From positions 4,040,001 through 4,104,000 of the forward strand of contig JAIUCV010000004.1 of assembly GCA_026724425.1 (NCBI GenBank): a stretch of 64,000 nt of DNA, written 5' to 3'. The notes under the pieces were generated by a model. That model was not told where the DNA came from, did not search any database, and worked only from the letters and a program-made list of their open reading frames with translations. Within the stretch, counting starts at the first letter, position 1, and every line of letters starts with the position of its first letter. Shown piece by piece: positions 22,963-34,033 of this stretch. The position numbers and the translations under genes are program-made. The stretch comes from Erythrophleum ivorense. Taxonomy: Eukaryota > Streptophyta > Magnoliopsida > Fabales > Fabaceae.

Positions 22963-25390
22963 AATTGGTGGGCATTCTGAAATTTCAACATGAGTAGAGG
23001 AAAATTGAGGTATGCTAATGTATATTCTGTTCAAAACTTCAAATAAAGGATGTGTGTATATTATTATACTAGATAGCACTGTTTGTTTATGTATGTTTGT
23101 GTTAACATTAGCATAAAAAAGACAAAAAAGCAATAATTATATATCACTCTCATAGATTATGAAAACTGTTGATCAGATTTTCGATGAACTTGCTTTAACT
23201 GGATAGCCATATATTCCTAGTGTGTTGTAATGTAGTTGATTTTTATAAACTGCCAGCATACTAAAGAAAGAAATACAGAAACTCAAAATATATACTAAAA
23301 ATAATTATATGGTGCAAGGAGAATATGTAGCTGCTGATCCCGTTTCTATCGTTCTGGTCTATTTATAATTTGTAAATTATAGATCCATAGTAGGTCTAGT
23401 AGCAGGACAGTGATACGAAACTCAAGAAGTGGTTTGATTCCTTAGCATTTCAAGGCCTAATACAGCAATAATGTAGGTCAGAATCTTCTTTTTTCTCTGC
23501 ATGGTGGTAAACAACATTTATATTAGTAAATGAAGGCATTATTCTGAGGACAAAAATTGACGCAGTTCCGTTATCAAAATCTTCAGTAACAATATTTTGA
23601 CTTTTTTTACAAGTAAAATGTGGTACTTTCTAGGTAGAAGTTGAAGCTCCTTGCTAACTTGAAATTCCAAGTAGTAAAGCTAAACAAAATTATTATGCCT
23701 ACTGAATAGGAACAAGAAAATGTAGTGTGGTCTTATCTTACTATAATAGAGGGATCTTCAAGAGCAGTATGAGTGGCATACATGAGCTGTGGTTCACCCC
23801 TAAGGCTTTTAGTCTCGACGTTGACGTGTCAAGTCATTCTTTCTTTTGTTTTCACGTGCTCTCGAAAATACCACGGGATAGTCTGTTATTAACTGAATGC
23901 AAACGACATTGTTACTCCTAAAAGAATAAAGCTGAATGCTTTTGAATAAATTTAGAATAAATCATATAAATCTTTTTAAGTTTCCTCGAATTATATAGAC
24001 CTTTATTTTATTTTTAATATATACACAAATCTTCTTTAAAATAAAAAATTATATTATATTTTAGTTTAATCTTAAAATTTTTGACTAAAATATTCTCAAT
24101 TAATTATTTTTACATATATTTTTTATGAAAAATATTTTAACAAAAAATTTAAAATTAAATTCAAGTGTATATTTTGAAAATTAATAAGTGATTTATGTAA
24201 TTTCAATAAAATTTAAAAAAATTGTATAGTTTATTCGTAAATTTATTACAATATTTAAGATTTTTCACTTGGTTATAGCGGCTCTAGTATTTTATGTCCA
24301 TGATTGTTTCAATTTAAAAACTTGAACTATTAAGTAAAGGTCAAGGACATTTTTATTGTAATCTTTAACCTTTATGACTTGATTATAAAAAATTTGATAT
24401 TATATCTAGGAATTTATTCAACTTAAAAGTTTGAGTTATTAAGCGAAAGTCAATTACAAGTATTATATCCTTGGCCAAAAAAAAAAAATTAGTACTATAT
24501 CATTTATGATGAAATTAGGCTTAAGCAAAATGAGGAATGCAGTGGGATCTATCTTTTTTTTTTTTTGTCCTATGTGGTGGAATAAGAAGAGTTTACTAAG
24601 ATAGAAGAGAAGATTCAGAACAATTCTCTTAAAATTGAAGGAGAACTTACATATGCTAAATAAGACTAACACTAGCGTAGTTTCCAATTTCTCTATACAC
24701 TAAACGTTCCAATATTTATACCTCTTTTCGTAAATTTTCCTCTTGTGATGGTCAATACCATCATAGTTTTCCTTTTCTTATTCCACATTCTTAGCAATAT
24801 AACCTAAGAAACCTGTGTTTTCAATAGTGACTGATATGATTGTGTGCTCTCTAAATGAAGTTTTCCACCAACTACAAGAATCATATCATTCTTGATTACA
24901 AAGAAATAGGAGATAATGGCCAATGAAAAAGAAAAAAATTGAGAAGATTTAAAATGTCAAAAAATTTATCTCGCTAGCTAGCTATTCTCTTTAAAAGGAA
25001 TATTTTATTTAATTTTTATTTCTATTTATATGAGAAGCTGGAGTGGATAACATGGAAACTTGTTTTTCTTACCATATATAATCATACTATCCTAGCTTCA
25101 TGGAAGTATAACAGAATTAAGTTGTTTTTAGATGTTATATCTTTATAAACTCAAACAAGAGTAAAAGAAGAGCAAAAAATATGGTTAACCCCTTGGCTTC
25201 TTCTCTGTTAAGAAGTGTTTCAAATTTAAGAATTACTCAAAGTTTAGGGTTCTACATTTTTTTCTCCTCTACAAATAAATTTATGATTGTGATTATTTGT
25301 TCCGATGTGTTACAAAACTAGTTATTTGATTAAAAAAAAACAAATCTTAATAAAAATATTTCACTTATATTAGATAAGATTAAATCATTA

Positions 25391-25424
<34 letters not shown>

Positions 25425-25940
25425 GACGAGTTTCATTAAAGAGTTATTTGACGTGGTTACAAAATTATCCTTTAAATTATTTTATATATGGTTAAAATTT
25501 CCTCTACGTACAATTTCTATTCGTCCTCTATAATTTTAAGATTGAAATTGTTATAAGCTGCCTTCTCACGAGATAAAGTAATACCGGTATTATACAGTCA
25601 ACTAGTAATTTTATATATTTAAAATTTTTAAAACTCGCTAGGATCATTAGACAACTGGTAGATAACTATTACTATAAGGGCAGAGGATAGGATAGGGCTC
25701 ATCGGCAAGAATGGATAACATCATCACGGCAGATGGCAGCACTTAGGTTTTATCTGTATGTTGTGTTTTCCAGCTACATATTTGACAGAAGATCAAGATA
25801 CACATTATCTCCAGGCCAGAGAAATATATATATACATACATATATTACCTATACTAGTGATATGTACTGTTAATATATTTTATTTATTTTTAAGATTAAA
25901 TTGCACATAACTTTGTTTTTTAATTTTGAGTTATATATAC
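22963..25940. other. Intergenic region downstream of PYD2
   Basis: After the PYD2 3' UTR and an AATAAA at 23042 there is AT-rich DNA without a recognisable gene. An AC microsatellite sits at 25402-25423. Short frames such as 24463-24687 (minus) are poly-A/T artefacts. Confidence 0.55.
25402..25423. repeat. (AC)n microsatellite
   Basis: About 11 AC units preceded by a short AT run. Confidence 0.85.
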
Positions 25941-26286
25941 TGAAGAGAATTTATGAAAAATTTATTCCAAGCATAAGAAACTTTAATTTAAACATATTGT
26001 AGTTTTATGTATTTTTTTTTATACTTTTACTTTTTTTTTTAATTTTATTTTATTTTTAGACATATTGTAGTTTTATGAAAAATTTGTTTTCTTTTATTAT
26101 ATTTTGGGCTTTCATAAATAGCCTTAGTATAGTGTAAGAAAGAGATCGGACTACAATTTTCAAAAGTTATTGTTTAATTTCTTTTCCTTCCAACTTATCT
26201 ATTCTCTCCAAACAAACTCCCCTTTGTCTCCTTGTTTCTCCCTCTTTCTCCTTCCCCTTCCGCCTTTGCGTTGTTGTTCTACGTCA
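25941..26286 (+). repeat. 5' LTR of the gypsy element
   Basis: Begins TGAAGAGAATTTATG and ends CGTCA, three bases before the primer site at 26290. The matching start in the 3' LTR is TGATGGGAAATTATG at 32537. Some poly-T length differences separate the copies, so they are old. Confidence 0.7.
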
Positions 26287-27329
26287 TTTTGGTATTAGAG
26301 CCTAGTTGCCTTTATTTCAGTCATGTTTTTGTCACCAAAAGCTCGTTAGAATTTCATTGGAAAACTATTTGTACTTTTATTTATTCCAAAATTCACATTT
26401 CTAGCCGTACAATCAATCAATGGACCCCACCATCAGAACCACCATGTCAAACTTGGTCCATCCCTAAAAACTTGTCATAAAAAAATACTGCCACTTGCTG
26501 GCAACCTTCCTTACGCATGGGCCTCACACTCTTGCACGTGCTAGCATTTTAGATTTTGTTCTTTCAACATTGATCCCTTTTTTCTTCATTCCATTCAACC
26601 CAAGTTGTAGTAATCATCAATTAGGAGTAATATGGGGTATTTCTACATCATTTTGGCTTTCAAAATTGCTAAAGTATGGTATTTATGCTTTATTTGAATT
26701 TCTATGACTAGTTGGTTTAATGGAGATTGTTATAGAAAGTTTGTAAGTCCATTTTTTCTTTACTGTTTTTATCCATAAAGTTGCATAACTTTGTTGTTAT
26801 TTGCATATAAACTTGCTTACCCTTTACTTTTGTAAGCCTTTTCTTTTTTGTTCTTTGCTGTTTTTTGTTTTGTTATTCCTTGTTGTATAAATTTGTGTAG
26901 ACCATTAAAAAAAATTAGAATCAAAATTAAAATCATTTTCTATTAAGTTTTGTTTGCTAAAGTGTTTAGTAGTGTTAATTTAGATTGTTTATTGCTTTTA
27001 GCCAACTCAGCATTGCACTTATATGACAAACATTTATGATTTAAAATCCTTTGCATTGCATTTACATTCCCTTGGCATAACCATTCATGATTTATATAAC
27101 AAGTCTTTTAGAACAAGCACTTACCATTTCAAAATCTCACATAGAACAAAGTACCTAAAACATCCAAACTAGATTGGACAATCTTGAGGAAGGCTTACAT
27201 GGACCATTGTTTTGAAGAAATTATCAGTGCCATTAGCTTGTTATGTAAATGAATTAATGGTAAAACTTTAGAAGGTCTAGTTGGGGTTTCTAGAGAAGAG
27301 CATGCGCTAACCTATGACCAACCTAGGAC

Positions 27330-28320
27330 TCCATCAATGGGTTCTAATTAGAATCAACAATCTTTTGTAGGTCTTAATATTAGGAATGCTAGAGGACTTC
27401 CTTATAAACCTTTTAATTGACAACTTGAGTTGATAGAAGACCTCTAAGATAATCAGGATTTTATAGGACATCACCCTAGATGGTATGAGATAGCCTTTAA
27501 GAATATTTGAGAAAAGTTTAGGCATGATCACAATGACTTAGGTGATATCACTAAGAAAGTTAAGATTGAAGCTCTTGAGTATGATGATAAGTTAGATACT
27601 AATGCCTTTTTAGATTAGTTAACTAGCATTGAGGATTATTTTGAGTGGTATGATGTGAGTGACATTCAATATGTCCACCTTGTTAAAATGAAGCTAGTAG
27701 CATTTGCTAAAAAGTATTGGCAAACTATTCAAAGAAACCTAGTGCATCTAGGTCAACCTCAAATAGAAGTTTAGGTTGAAATGAAAATGGAGTTGAAAGA
27801 AAACTATTTGCTCACTTATTATAAGATTTAATTAATGAACCAGTTGCTCAAGTTTAGGCAAGCTTTTAGCATTTTTAACTACATTACCCACTTTGATGAA
27901 TTTATGCTTAAATGTGACATATAAGAAAAGTAATGGATGACAGTCATTAGATTTGTTAATGGCCTTAAGATAGACATCCAAAAAGCACTTAAGCTAAGCT
28001 TTCTTAAATCCCTTTAAGAGGTTTATTATAAGGCTCTTGAGGTAGAATGTCTATTTAAGTATCGATATATTAGATGTTTTGCAGTCCAAGGCATTGAGTT
28101 GCAGTAGACTCATAGCCTTATCCTTGCCAATCATTATGTAAGAGTGTTACAACCTAGGACTAATTCTGCTCTTCCTTCAAGTTAAGTTTCTGATCTTAAA
28201 GGTAGTGTCACTAAGTGTAATGAATCCACATGCTTTAGTTCTTAGTGGTTCCACTGAGTGTTTTCATTGTCACTTTAAAGGTTATATTGCATTGAAGTGC
28301 CTACAACACACTTTGATTTT
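27330..28320 (+). pseudogene. Gypsy gag remnant with altered zinc knuckle
   Basis: Gag-like reading in several frames, for example SIEDYFEWYDV near 27630, followed by the retrotransposon gag domain and a zinc knuckle at 28259-28300 reading CFHCHFKGYIALKC. The usual CX2CX4HX4C histidine is tyrosine (TAT). In-frame TAG codons at 27616 and 27772 sit where tryptophan is expected. No open frame survives across it. Confidence 0.75.
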
Positions 28321-28429
28321 TGAGTACCAGCCTTTGATAAGAAAATTATAATAGATGGGTCAAACCATGAATTTAGACACCTTGGTGTTATAAGGTGCAT
28401 TTTGTCTATCCTATCACTTAAGGACTCTT

Positions 28430-29605
28430 AAAACTCTTTCACATCTTTGTGAAATGTAGGGACAAGTTGTGTAAGTTAATTATTAATATAGGTAGTACAA
28501 GAAATATGATCTCTAGATTAGGAGTAACTAGATTTGGCTTTAAACCTAAACCTTATCTTGAACCTTTCTATGTAACTTAGGTAGATCAAAATTCCTTACT
28601 TGTCACTCAATAGTGTCATATTCCCTTTTAATTAGGTGAATACCAAGAGGAGATTATTTATAATGTCCTTTCCATAGATGTTGCCTACATTTGATTAGGA
28701 AGATCGTGGCTTTATGACCATAATGTCATTAGTCATGGTAGGGAGAACATCTATATGTTTAAATATGAAGGGAAAACAATTTTGTTATATCTTATCAAGC
28801 TTGTATTTGAGAGTAAAATCCCCATTAAGTCAAAGGGTTGAAGGATTAAGAACTATAACGTTCACCTTTTAACCCATATATAGTTTGAGAATGAGAGCAA
28901 ATGGGTTAATATGATGCTTGCCTTAATTCTCAAAGTTTTCTTTAGAGTTAATTCTATAACTAGTGATGATATGTTTGATAAGATATCCCTACTTCTAATA
29001 GAGGTTTAAGATATCACCCTCGATAGACTTCCTTTAAAATCTCCTCCCATAAGAGATATTTAATATGCAATTAACTTGATTCCCTATTCTTAGCTTCCTA
29101 ATCTCCCATATTATAGGTTAAACCTAAATAATAGGGAAGAGCTTAATAGACAAGTTAATGGTTTGCTTAAAAGGGGTTATATCCAGCATAGCCTCAAGGT
29201 TTGTGCTATATCTACCTTATTAACTCTTAAAAAGGACAAAACTTGGAGAATGTGTGCAGATTGTTGAGCAATTAATAAGACTACTGTCAAGCATAGGTTC
29301 CCTATCTTTAGCCTTGAAGACATGCTTGATTTGGTAGCTGAGTTTAGTTAGTTTTTCAAAATTGATCTTTGTAGTAACTATCACCAAATTAGGATTAAAC
29401 TTAGGGATGAATGGTGAACTACTTTCAAGACTTAGAATGGGTTATATGAGTGATTAGTAATGTCTTTTAGTCTTTCTAATGTTCCTAGCACCTTTAGGAG
29501 AGTTATGACTTATATCTTTAGGCTTTATCTAAGAAAATTCTTAATTGTGTACTTTGATGATATATTGATTTATAGTAAGTTTAGGGAAGAACATTTTAAC
29601 TACTT
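28430..29605 (+). pseudogene. Gypsy protease and reverse transcriptase N-terminal remnant
   Basis: The protease region shows IINIGSTRNMIS near 28475, where the catalytic aspartate appears as asparagine. The RT segment from about 29040 to 29605 keeps the order of RT blocks: PPIRDI, INKTTVKHRFPI, IDLCSNYHQIRI, SFSLSNVPSTF and the catalytic YFDDILIYS (near 29550). It is broken by several TAG/TGA codons, and the nested TIR element interrupts RT directly after EEHF. Confidence 0.85.
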
Positions 29606-29612
29606 TTATAAC

Positions 29613-30353
29613 AATATTTTTAGAATCAAATCAATCATTGAACCAATAAATGTACTTATTCATGATTCATTGGTTGAATCATAGTTGAGATAATAATTAA
29701 ATATATATATTTTAAAATTTTATGTATTAAAATTATAATGTAACAAATAAATTTTAATAAATTTTAATAATTTAATTACTAATTCAATATTTTTTAAGAT
29801 ATAAGCGAAATCATTTTTTACTTGAAAAACAAAAACTACTTATAATTAAAAGTCAAGAATATTTAATATTAAATTTGTAGAGTTTCTAAATTATATTAAG
29901 ATTCTATTTATCATTAAAAATAAAAAAAGTAAATGCTAATTTGGCTAAATACCTTAATATTTAAGAGAAATGCTAATAGAAGATAGAACATAATGAAAAG
30001 TAAGTATAAAAAAGAGCTAAGTATACACTTTTTATTTCTCCTATATTCTATCTTTTTTTTTTAAATTTCTCTATATTTCAAATCCTCCTTTTTTTCAAAG
30101 CCTTTTATTTTTAATTTGTCAAATTTATTTAGGATGAATTATTCTATTATATAAAAAAAATTAAAAAAATATCACTTACCAATTCATATTGATTTTTGAC
30201 CGATTCGATTTTGACTGGAGCAATCAATATTAAATCGGGTTGATTAGTTTTTGATTGGTTCTTTAACTGACTGATTTTTTGGGCTAATTGAACCAAACTT
30301 GGGAATTGGTTCCTAGTCAAATCAGTCGATCTGGTTTGGTTTTTAGAACCATG
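29613..30353. mobile_element. Nested TIR element (about 740 bp) splitting the gypsy RT
   Basis: RT homology stops near 29605 and resumes near 30361. The left end (tatttttagaatcaaatc) aligns with the reverse complement of the right end (ggttctaaaaaccaaacc), mostly differing by C-to-T changes, so terminal inverted repeats are likely. Flanks TTTTATAAC and TTTCATAAG match at 7 of 9 positions, compatible with a 9-bp Mutator-type duplication. There is no transposase and the interior is AT-rich. The family assignment is tentative. Confidence 0.55.
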
Positions 30354-31145
30354 TTTCATAAGGTTTTACACACCCTTCATCATGAGAAGTTTTATGTCAA
30401 CCTTTCCAAGTGTTCTTTCTTTCAACATAAGGTCATCTTCTTTAGTTCATAATCTTTGAATAGGGTGTAGTTGTTGAACCTGAGAAGGTCAAGGCCATTA
30501 GAGAATCACCTGAGCCTATATCCCTTTTTGAATTGTGTATCTTTCATGGTCTAGCTTTTTTTTTTATAGATGCTTCATTTGGGAATTTAGCACCATTATG
30601 GCTCCTATTATAGATTGTTTAAAAAAGGATAGGTTTCAATGGACTTCTATAACTTTTCAGGCCCTTAAGTCTACTAAAAAGAAAGTTTTTGAAACTTTTA
30701 TCCTAGCTTTGCCCAAATTTACCAAACATTTTGAGGTTTTTTGTGATGGTATTGAGTATGAATTAAAGATATTCTTAGTTAAAATGATCATCTAATGGCC
30801 TTTTTTAGTGAAAAGCTTAATGAGGCTAAACAGAAATGTTCACCATATGATAAATAATTTTATGCCATTATTAGGTCTCTTGAATATTAGAAATTCTATC
30901 TTTTTCCTTAATGATTTGTTTTGTACTTCGACCATTAAGCCCTTAAATTTTTTTACTTTTTAGAGACACTTAAATGCTAGGCATGTTGTTTGGGTAAAAT
31001 TTTTTTTAAGGGTTTACTTTTGTTGTTAGGCATTATTCTTGGATAGAAAATAATCTACTAATGCCTTAAGCTATATGTTTACTAGTTTGCATTCTATTAG
31101 CATTAGCATTGTGAGATTTGATAGGGTAAAAGATGAGTATGCCAC
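30354..31145 (+). pseudogene. Gypsy RT C-terminus and RNase H remnant
   Basis: RT resumes with LHHEKFYVNLSKCSFF, then FSTIMAPIIDC and LALPKFTKHFEVFCDG (30535-30795 stays open). RNase H follows with FSEKLNEAKQKCSPYDK and LNARHVVWV near 30970. Stops and frameshifts are scattered through it. Confidence 0.8.
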
Positions 31146-31289
31146 ATGTCCTAACTTTGGAATCATTTTTCAAGAAATTAATTATGGTAATTATCATAAT
31201 CATATTAAGGATGGTTAGCATGCTAGGGAATTAGTTGGTCATTTTTAGTAGGGATAAAACTATAACCTTAGTTGATGATATATTTTAGT

Positions 31290-32231
31290 AGCTTTCTTTA
31301 AAGTGTGATGTCACTAGAATTTTGTCCCAGTATAGCACATGCCAACCTTTTAAGCAAAAGAAATAGAGTACAGGACTAGACACTCGTTTACTTATTCCCA
31401 AGGCTCTTTGGATGGACCGTATTATAGACTTTATCTTAGGATTACTTTGAATGACACGAGAACATGATTCTATCTTAGTTGTTGTGGAGAGGTTCCCTCA
31501 AATGGCTGATTTTATCCTTTGTAGTAAGACTATGGATTCTTCTCACTTAACCAAGTTATTCTTTTGAGAGATTAAGCATTAACATGGGGTTGCCTACCAC
31601 CATTATGTCATATAGGGATGTTAAATTTGTTAGTTATTTTTGAAAAACCTTTTGGAAACTTTTTGGCACCTAATTGAAATTTTCCCTTGCTTTTCATCCT
31701 TAAATTAATAGACAAACTAATGTTACTGATTTGCTTTAAAGTCTAATAGGGGATAAACTTGGGAATTAGGATTTGATTTTATCAATAACTAAGTTTGCTT
31801 ATAATATTTTAATCAATATATCCATTGGTAAAAGTCCTTTTGAGATTGTCCAAGGCTTTATCTCTTGCCAACCAATTGACCTTATGATTATTCGTTTAAC
31901 ATCCTATACTTTTGAATGTGTAGAATCATTTGCCCAGCACCTTCATGAATTGCATATTGATATTAGGTGCAAACTTGCATTAAGTAATAAACAATATAAA
32001 TTGTCTGTTAATATTTACCATTGCTTTCAAATTTTTATTGAGGGTGATTTTGTCATGGCTCATATATGTTCTAAGCATTATCATAAGCGTTCCTTCAAAA
32101 TGTTGCATGCTCGAGCCTCTAGTCGTTTGCATATCTCCAAGAAACCTAGCCCTTATGCATACTTACTAGAATTACCTCCTGATATGGTCATTAATCTAGT
32201 TTTCAATATAGAGGATTTATTTCTTTATTGA
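31290..32231 (+). pseudogene. Gypsy integrase remnant
   Basis: The zinc-binding tail is STCQPFKQKK near 31335. The core then reads MDRIIDFILG, DSILVVVERFPQMADFI, FPCFSS-INRQTNVTD and ITKFAYNILINISIGKSPFEIV. The C-terminal region ends SPYAYLLELPPDMVINLVFNIEDLFLY just before the TGA at 32229-32231. The last 152 codons (31773-32231) are still open. No chromodomain was recognised, unlike the fragment in PYD2 intron 2. Confidence 0.85.
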
Positions 32232-32536
32232 GGCATTTTAAAGCCTCCCCTATTGCTTTATGATAGTTTTGCAAGTATTTAGATTGATCATGCCCTTATG
32301 CCCACTCTCCCCTTTATTCCAACACATGTTGAGGCAATTTATGTGATTATAGATGATCATATTTTTATTTCTCCTCATGGCCTTCTCCACCGTTACCTTA
32401 TTTGTTGGAAAGGTTGCTTGAATTTTTGATGCTACTTGAATCACTAAGGAAGATTTTCTTTGCTTGGATCTTGCCTTGTTGGAGTCTTATCAGTAGTCTT
32501 TTTTTCTAAAGTAGAGTCCTTCCAAGTTAGGGGAAA

Positions 32537-32810
32537 TGATGGGAAATTATGAAAAACTCATTCTAAGCGTAGGAAATTTTGATCAAGAGAAATTGTAATT
32601 TTATGTACTTTCTTAATTTTTTGACTTTTATTTATTTTCTTTCATAATATTTTGTACTTCTTATAAATAGCCCTAGTGTAATGTAAGAAAAAGACTAGGC
32701 CATTTTGAATTTTCAAAAGTTGTTGTTCAGTTTCTTTCCCCTCTAATTTCTTTGTTCTCTCTTAACTTCCTTCACTTTATCTCTTTATTTCTCCCCTTTT
32801 CTCCTTCAAG
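32537..32810 (+). repeat. 3' LTR of the gypsy element (3' truncated)
   Basis: Begins TGATGGGAAATTATG after GGGGAAA, a plausible polypurine tract. It aligns with the 5' LTR until 'tttctccttc', after which the sequence switches to the inverted arm described next. Confidence 0.7.
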
Positions 32811-33035
32811 TTTGGATTTGCTCAATTTGCAGCAAGGAAATAAGGATGTCATTTTGAAGTGATCATAACTGCTTCAGTAATTCAATGGAGGAGGAGTTGC
32901 CACATCGCTAAAGATGTTAATGAAATGCAACGTTGAGTCTTTTTAAGGATTTGATGGTGAAATTTGAGCCATTCACACAATCAATGCATGGAATCTTGCA
33001 CATTGCCTCCTTCCCCTATTTGTACCTTGGGTTTT
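32811..33035 (+). repeat. Left arm of an inverted repeat enclosing a U-box gene fragment
   Basis: The sequence from 'ttggatttgctc' to 'cttcccctattt' is the inverted counterpart of 33745-33975. Shared words include gatgtcattttgaag, aagatgttaatgaaatgca and gaaatttgag. Identity is perhaps 75-80% by eye. The arms could be terminal inverted repeats of a gene-capturing transposon or a simple inverted duplication. Confidence 0.7.
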
Positions 33036-33584
33036 AGAGCTCTTTTCAAAACCCATATCCTTTGCGTCTTGTGTTGCTTTGTTCTATTACATCAACCAAC
33101 TTCCATTTTGGCACGAAATGTTCTTTCCTTGTTGCACCTTTCATTTGTGTAAAAAGCTTCCATATGCTCATTGCTCTATTTCTACAATTGCTAGTTTAGT
33201 TCCATTTTTCATTCAATGGTTCCATATCTATGATTGTTAAGATGCTTCAATGTGGGGTGGGTGTCTAAAAGGTTTAGTGCTTCTTTAATGGGTGCTTGAA
33301 AGGTTCTTTACTCTTAGACTTGATTATTACTCATAATCTTTTTAAGCATTATTTAGCCTTGTTAATGGAAATGGAGCTTAGAAAATTGTTTTTATAAGTT
33401 GACCTAAACCATTGAATGCTAATGGTATTTAATTCTAAGGTTAATGGTATACCACCATCACTAGGAAGAACAATATACCAAAAATTAAACAATTTATAAT
33501 GAAATTAGCAGAAAGAACAGTGTACCAAACAAGGAAACAAAAATGCAAAGACCATAAAGACAAATTTAATAATACAACACACAC

Positions 33585-33758
33585 ATTGTAAATCTTGCCC
33601 CTTTCACTCTTGAATCTGAGAAGTTGATTAGCGGATTCCAAAGCTTCTTGAAAGGAAATCAAAGCTTTCAAGGTCTTTTCAGAGAACACCTCTTTGTTGT
33701 CCCTAATCTCTTTGAACATTGGAGTTAACAGCTTCGACCTTCTTGCTAAAGGACAGTA
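33585..33758 (-). pseudogene. Exon fragment of a plant U-box E3 ubiquitin ligase (PUB, N-terminal UND domain)
   Basis: The minus strand encodes about 58 residues: YCPLARRSKLLTPMFKEIRD, NKEVFSEKTLKALISFQEAL and ESANQLLRFKSERGKIYN. LARRxKLLxPMFEEIRD and ALESAxxLLRF...GSKIY are typical of the helical UND region ahead of the U-box in the PUB13/PUB14 type of plant ARM-repeat E3 ligases. The residue after GKIYN is followed by GTGTGT, a possible relic of a splice donor. No U-box or ARM exon follows within the next kilobase on that strand. It is therefore a captured or leftover fragment, not a gene. Confidence 0.75.
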
Positions 33759-33975
33759 CAATAGGGGAAGAAGGTGATGTGGCAAGATCTTATGTTGATG
33801 GCATGAATGCCTCAAATTTCATCTCAAATCTTAAAAAAGACTTAATACTGCATTTCATTAACATCTTCAATGACATGGCATTTCTTCCTCCATCAGATTG
33901 CTTGGGTAGCTTTGATCGCTTCAAAATGACATCCTCATTTTCCCATTATAAATGGAGCAAATCTGAACTCTTTCT
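33745..33975 (-). repeat. Right arm of the inverted repeat at 32811
   Basis: Read on the minus strand it matches 32811-33035. Its inner end overlaps the start of the PUB exon, so the duplicated block includes the sequence immediately upstream of that exon. Confidence 0.7.
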
Positions 33976-34033
33976 CCTTTCCTTTCCCCCCATGCATTAT
34001 TGTTCTGCATCATACTTAACTTTTAAAATTTGA

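Larger units (their letters stand above)
25941..32810 (+). mobile_element. Decayed, nearly full-length Ty3/gypsy LTR retrotransposon
   Basis: The 5' LTR (25941-26286) is followed by TGGTATTAGAGCC (26290), a mutated initiator-Met primer site. Remnants of gag, protease, RT, RNase H and integrase follow in canonical gypsy order to 32231. Then come a GGGGAAA tract and a 3' LTR (32537 to about 32810). The two LTRs share the segment from 'tcataaatagcc' through 'tttcaaaagtt'. The 3' LTR lacks its last 30 bp or so, where the inverted arm of the next feature begins. Coding parts are full of stops, so it is dead. A TIR element is nested at 29613-30353. Confidence 0.85.

Noticed and set aside
25941..32231. 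Reassigned stop codons in the gypsy polyprotein
   Set aside because: Stops of all three types occur and are explained by C-to-T and G-to-A changes, there are frameshifts as well, and PYD2 in the same window uses the standard code.
33719..34033. Plus-strand frame across the right inverted arm
   Set aside because: It overlaps the better supported minus-strand U-box fragment and the repeat arm, with no similarity of its own.
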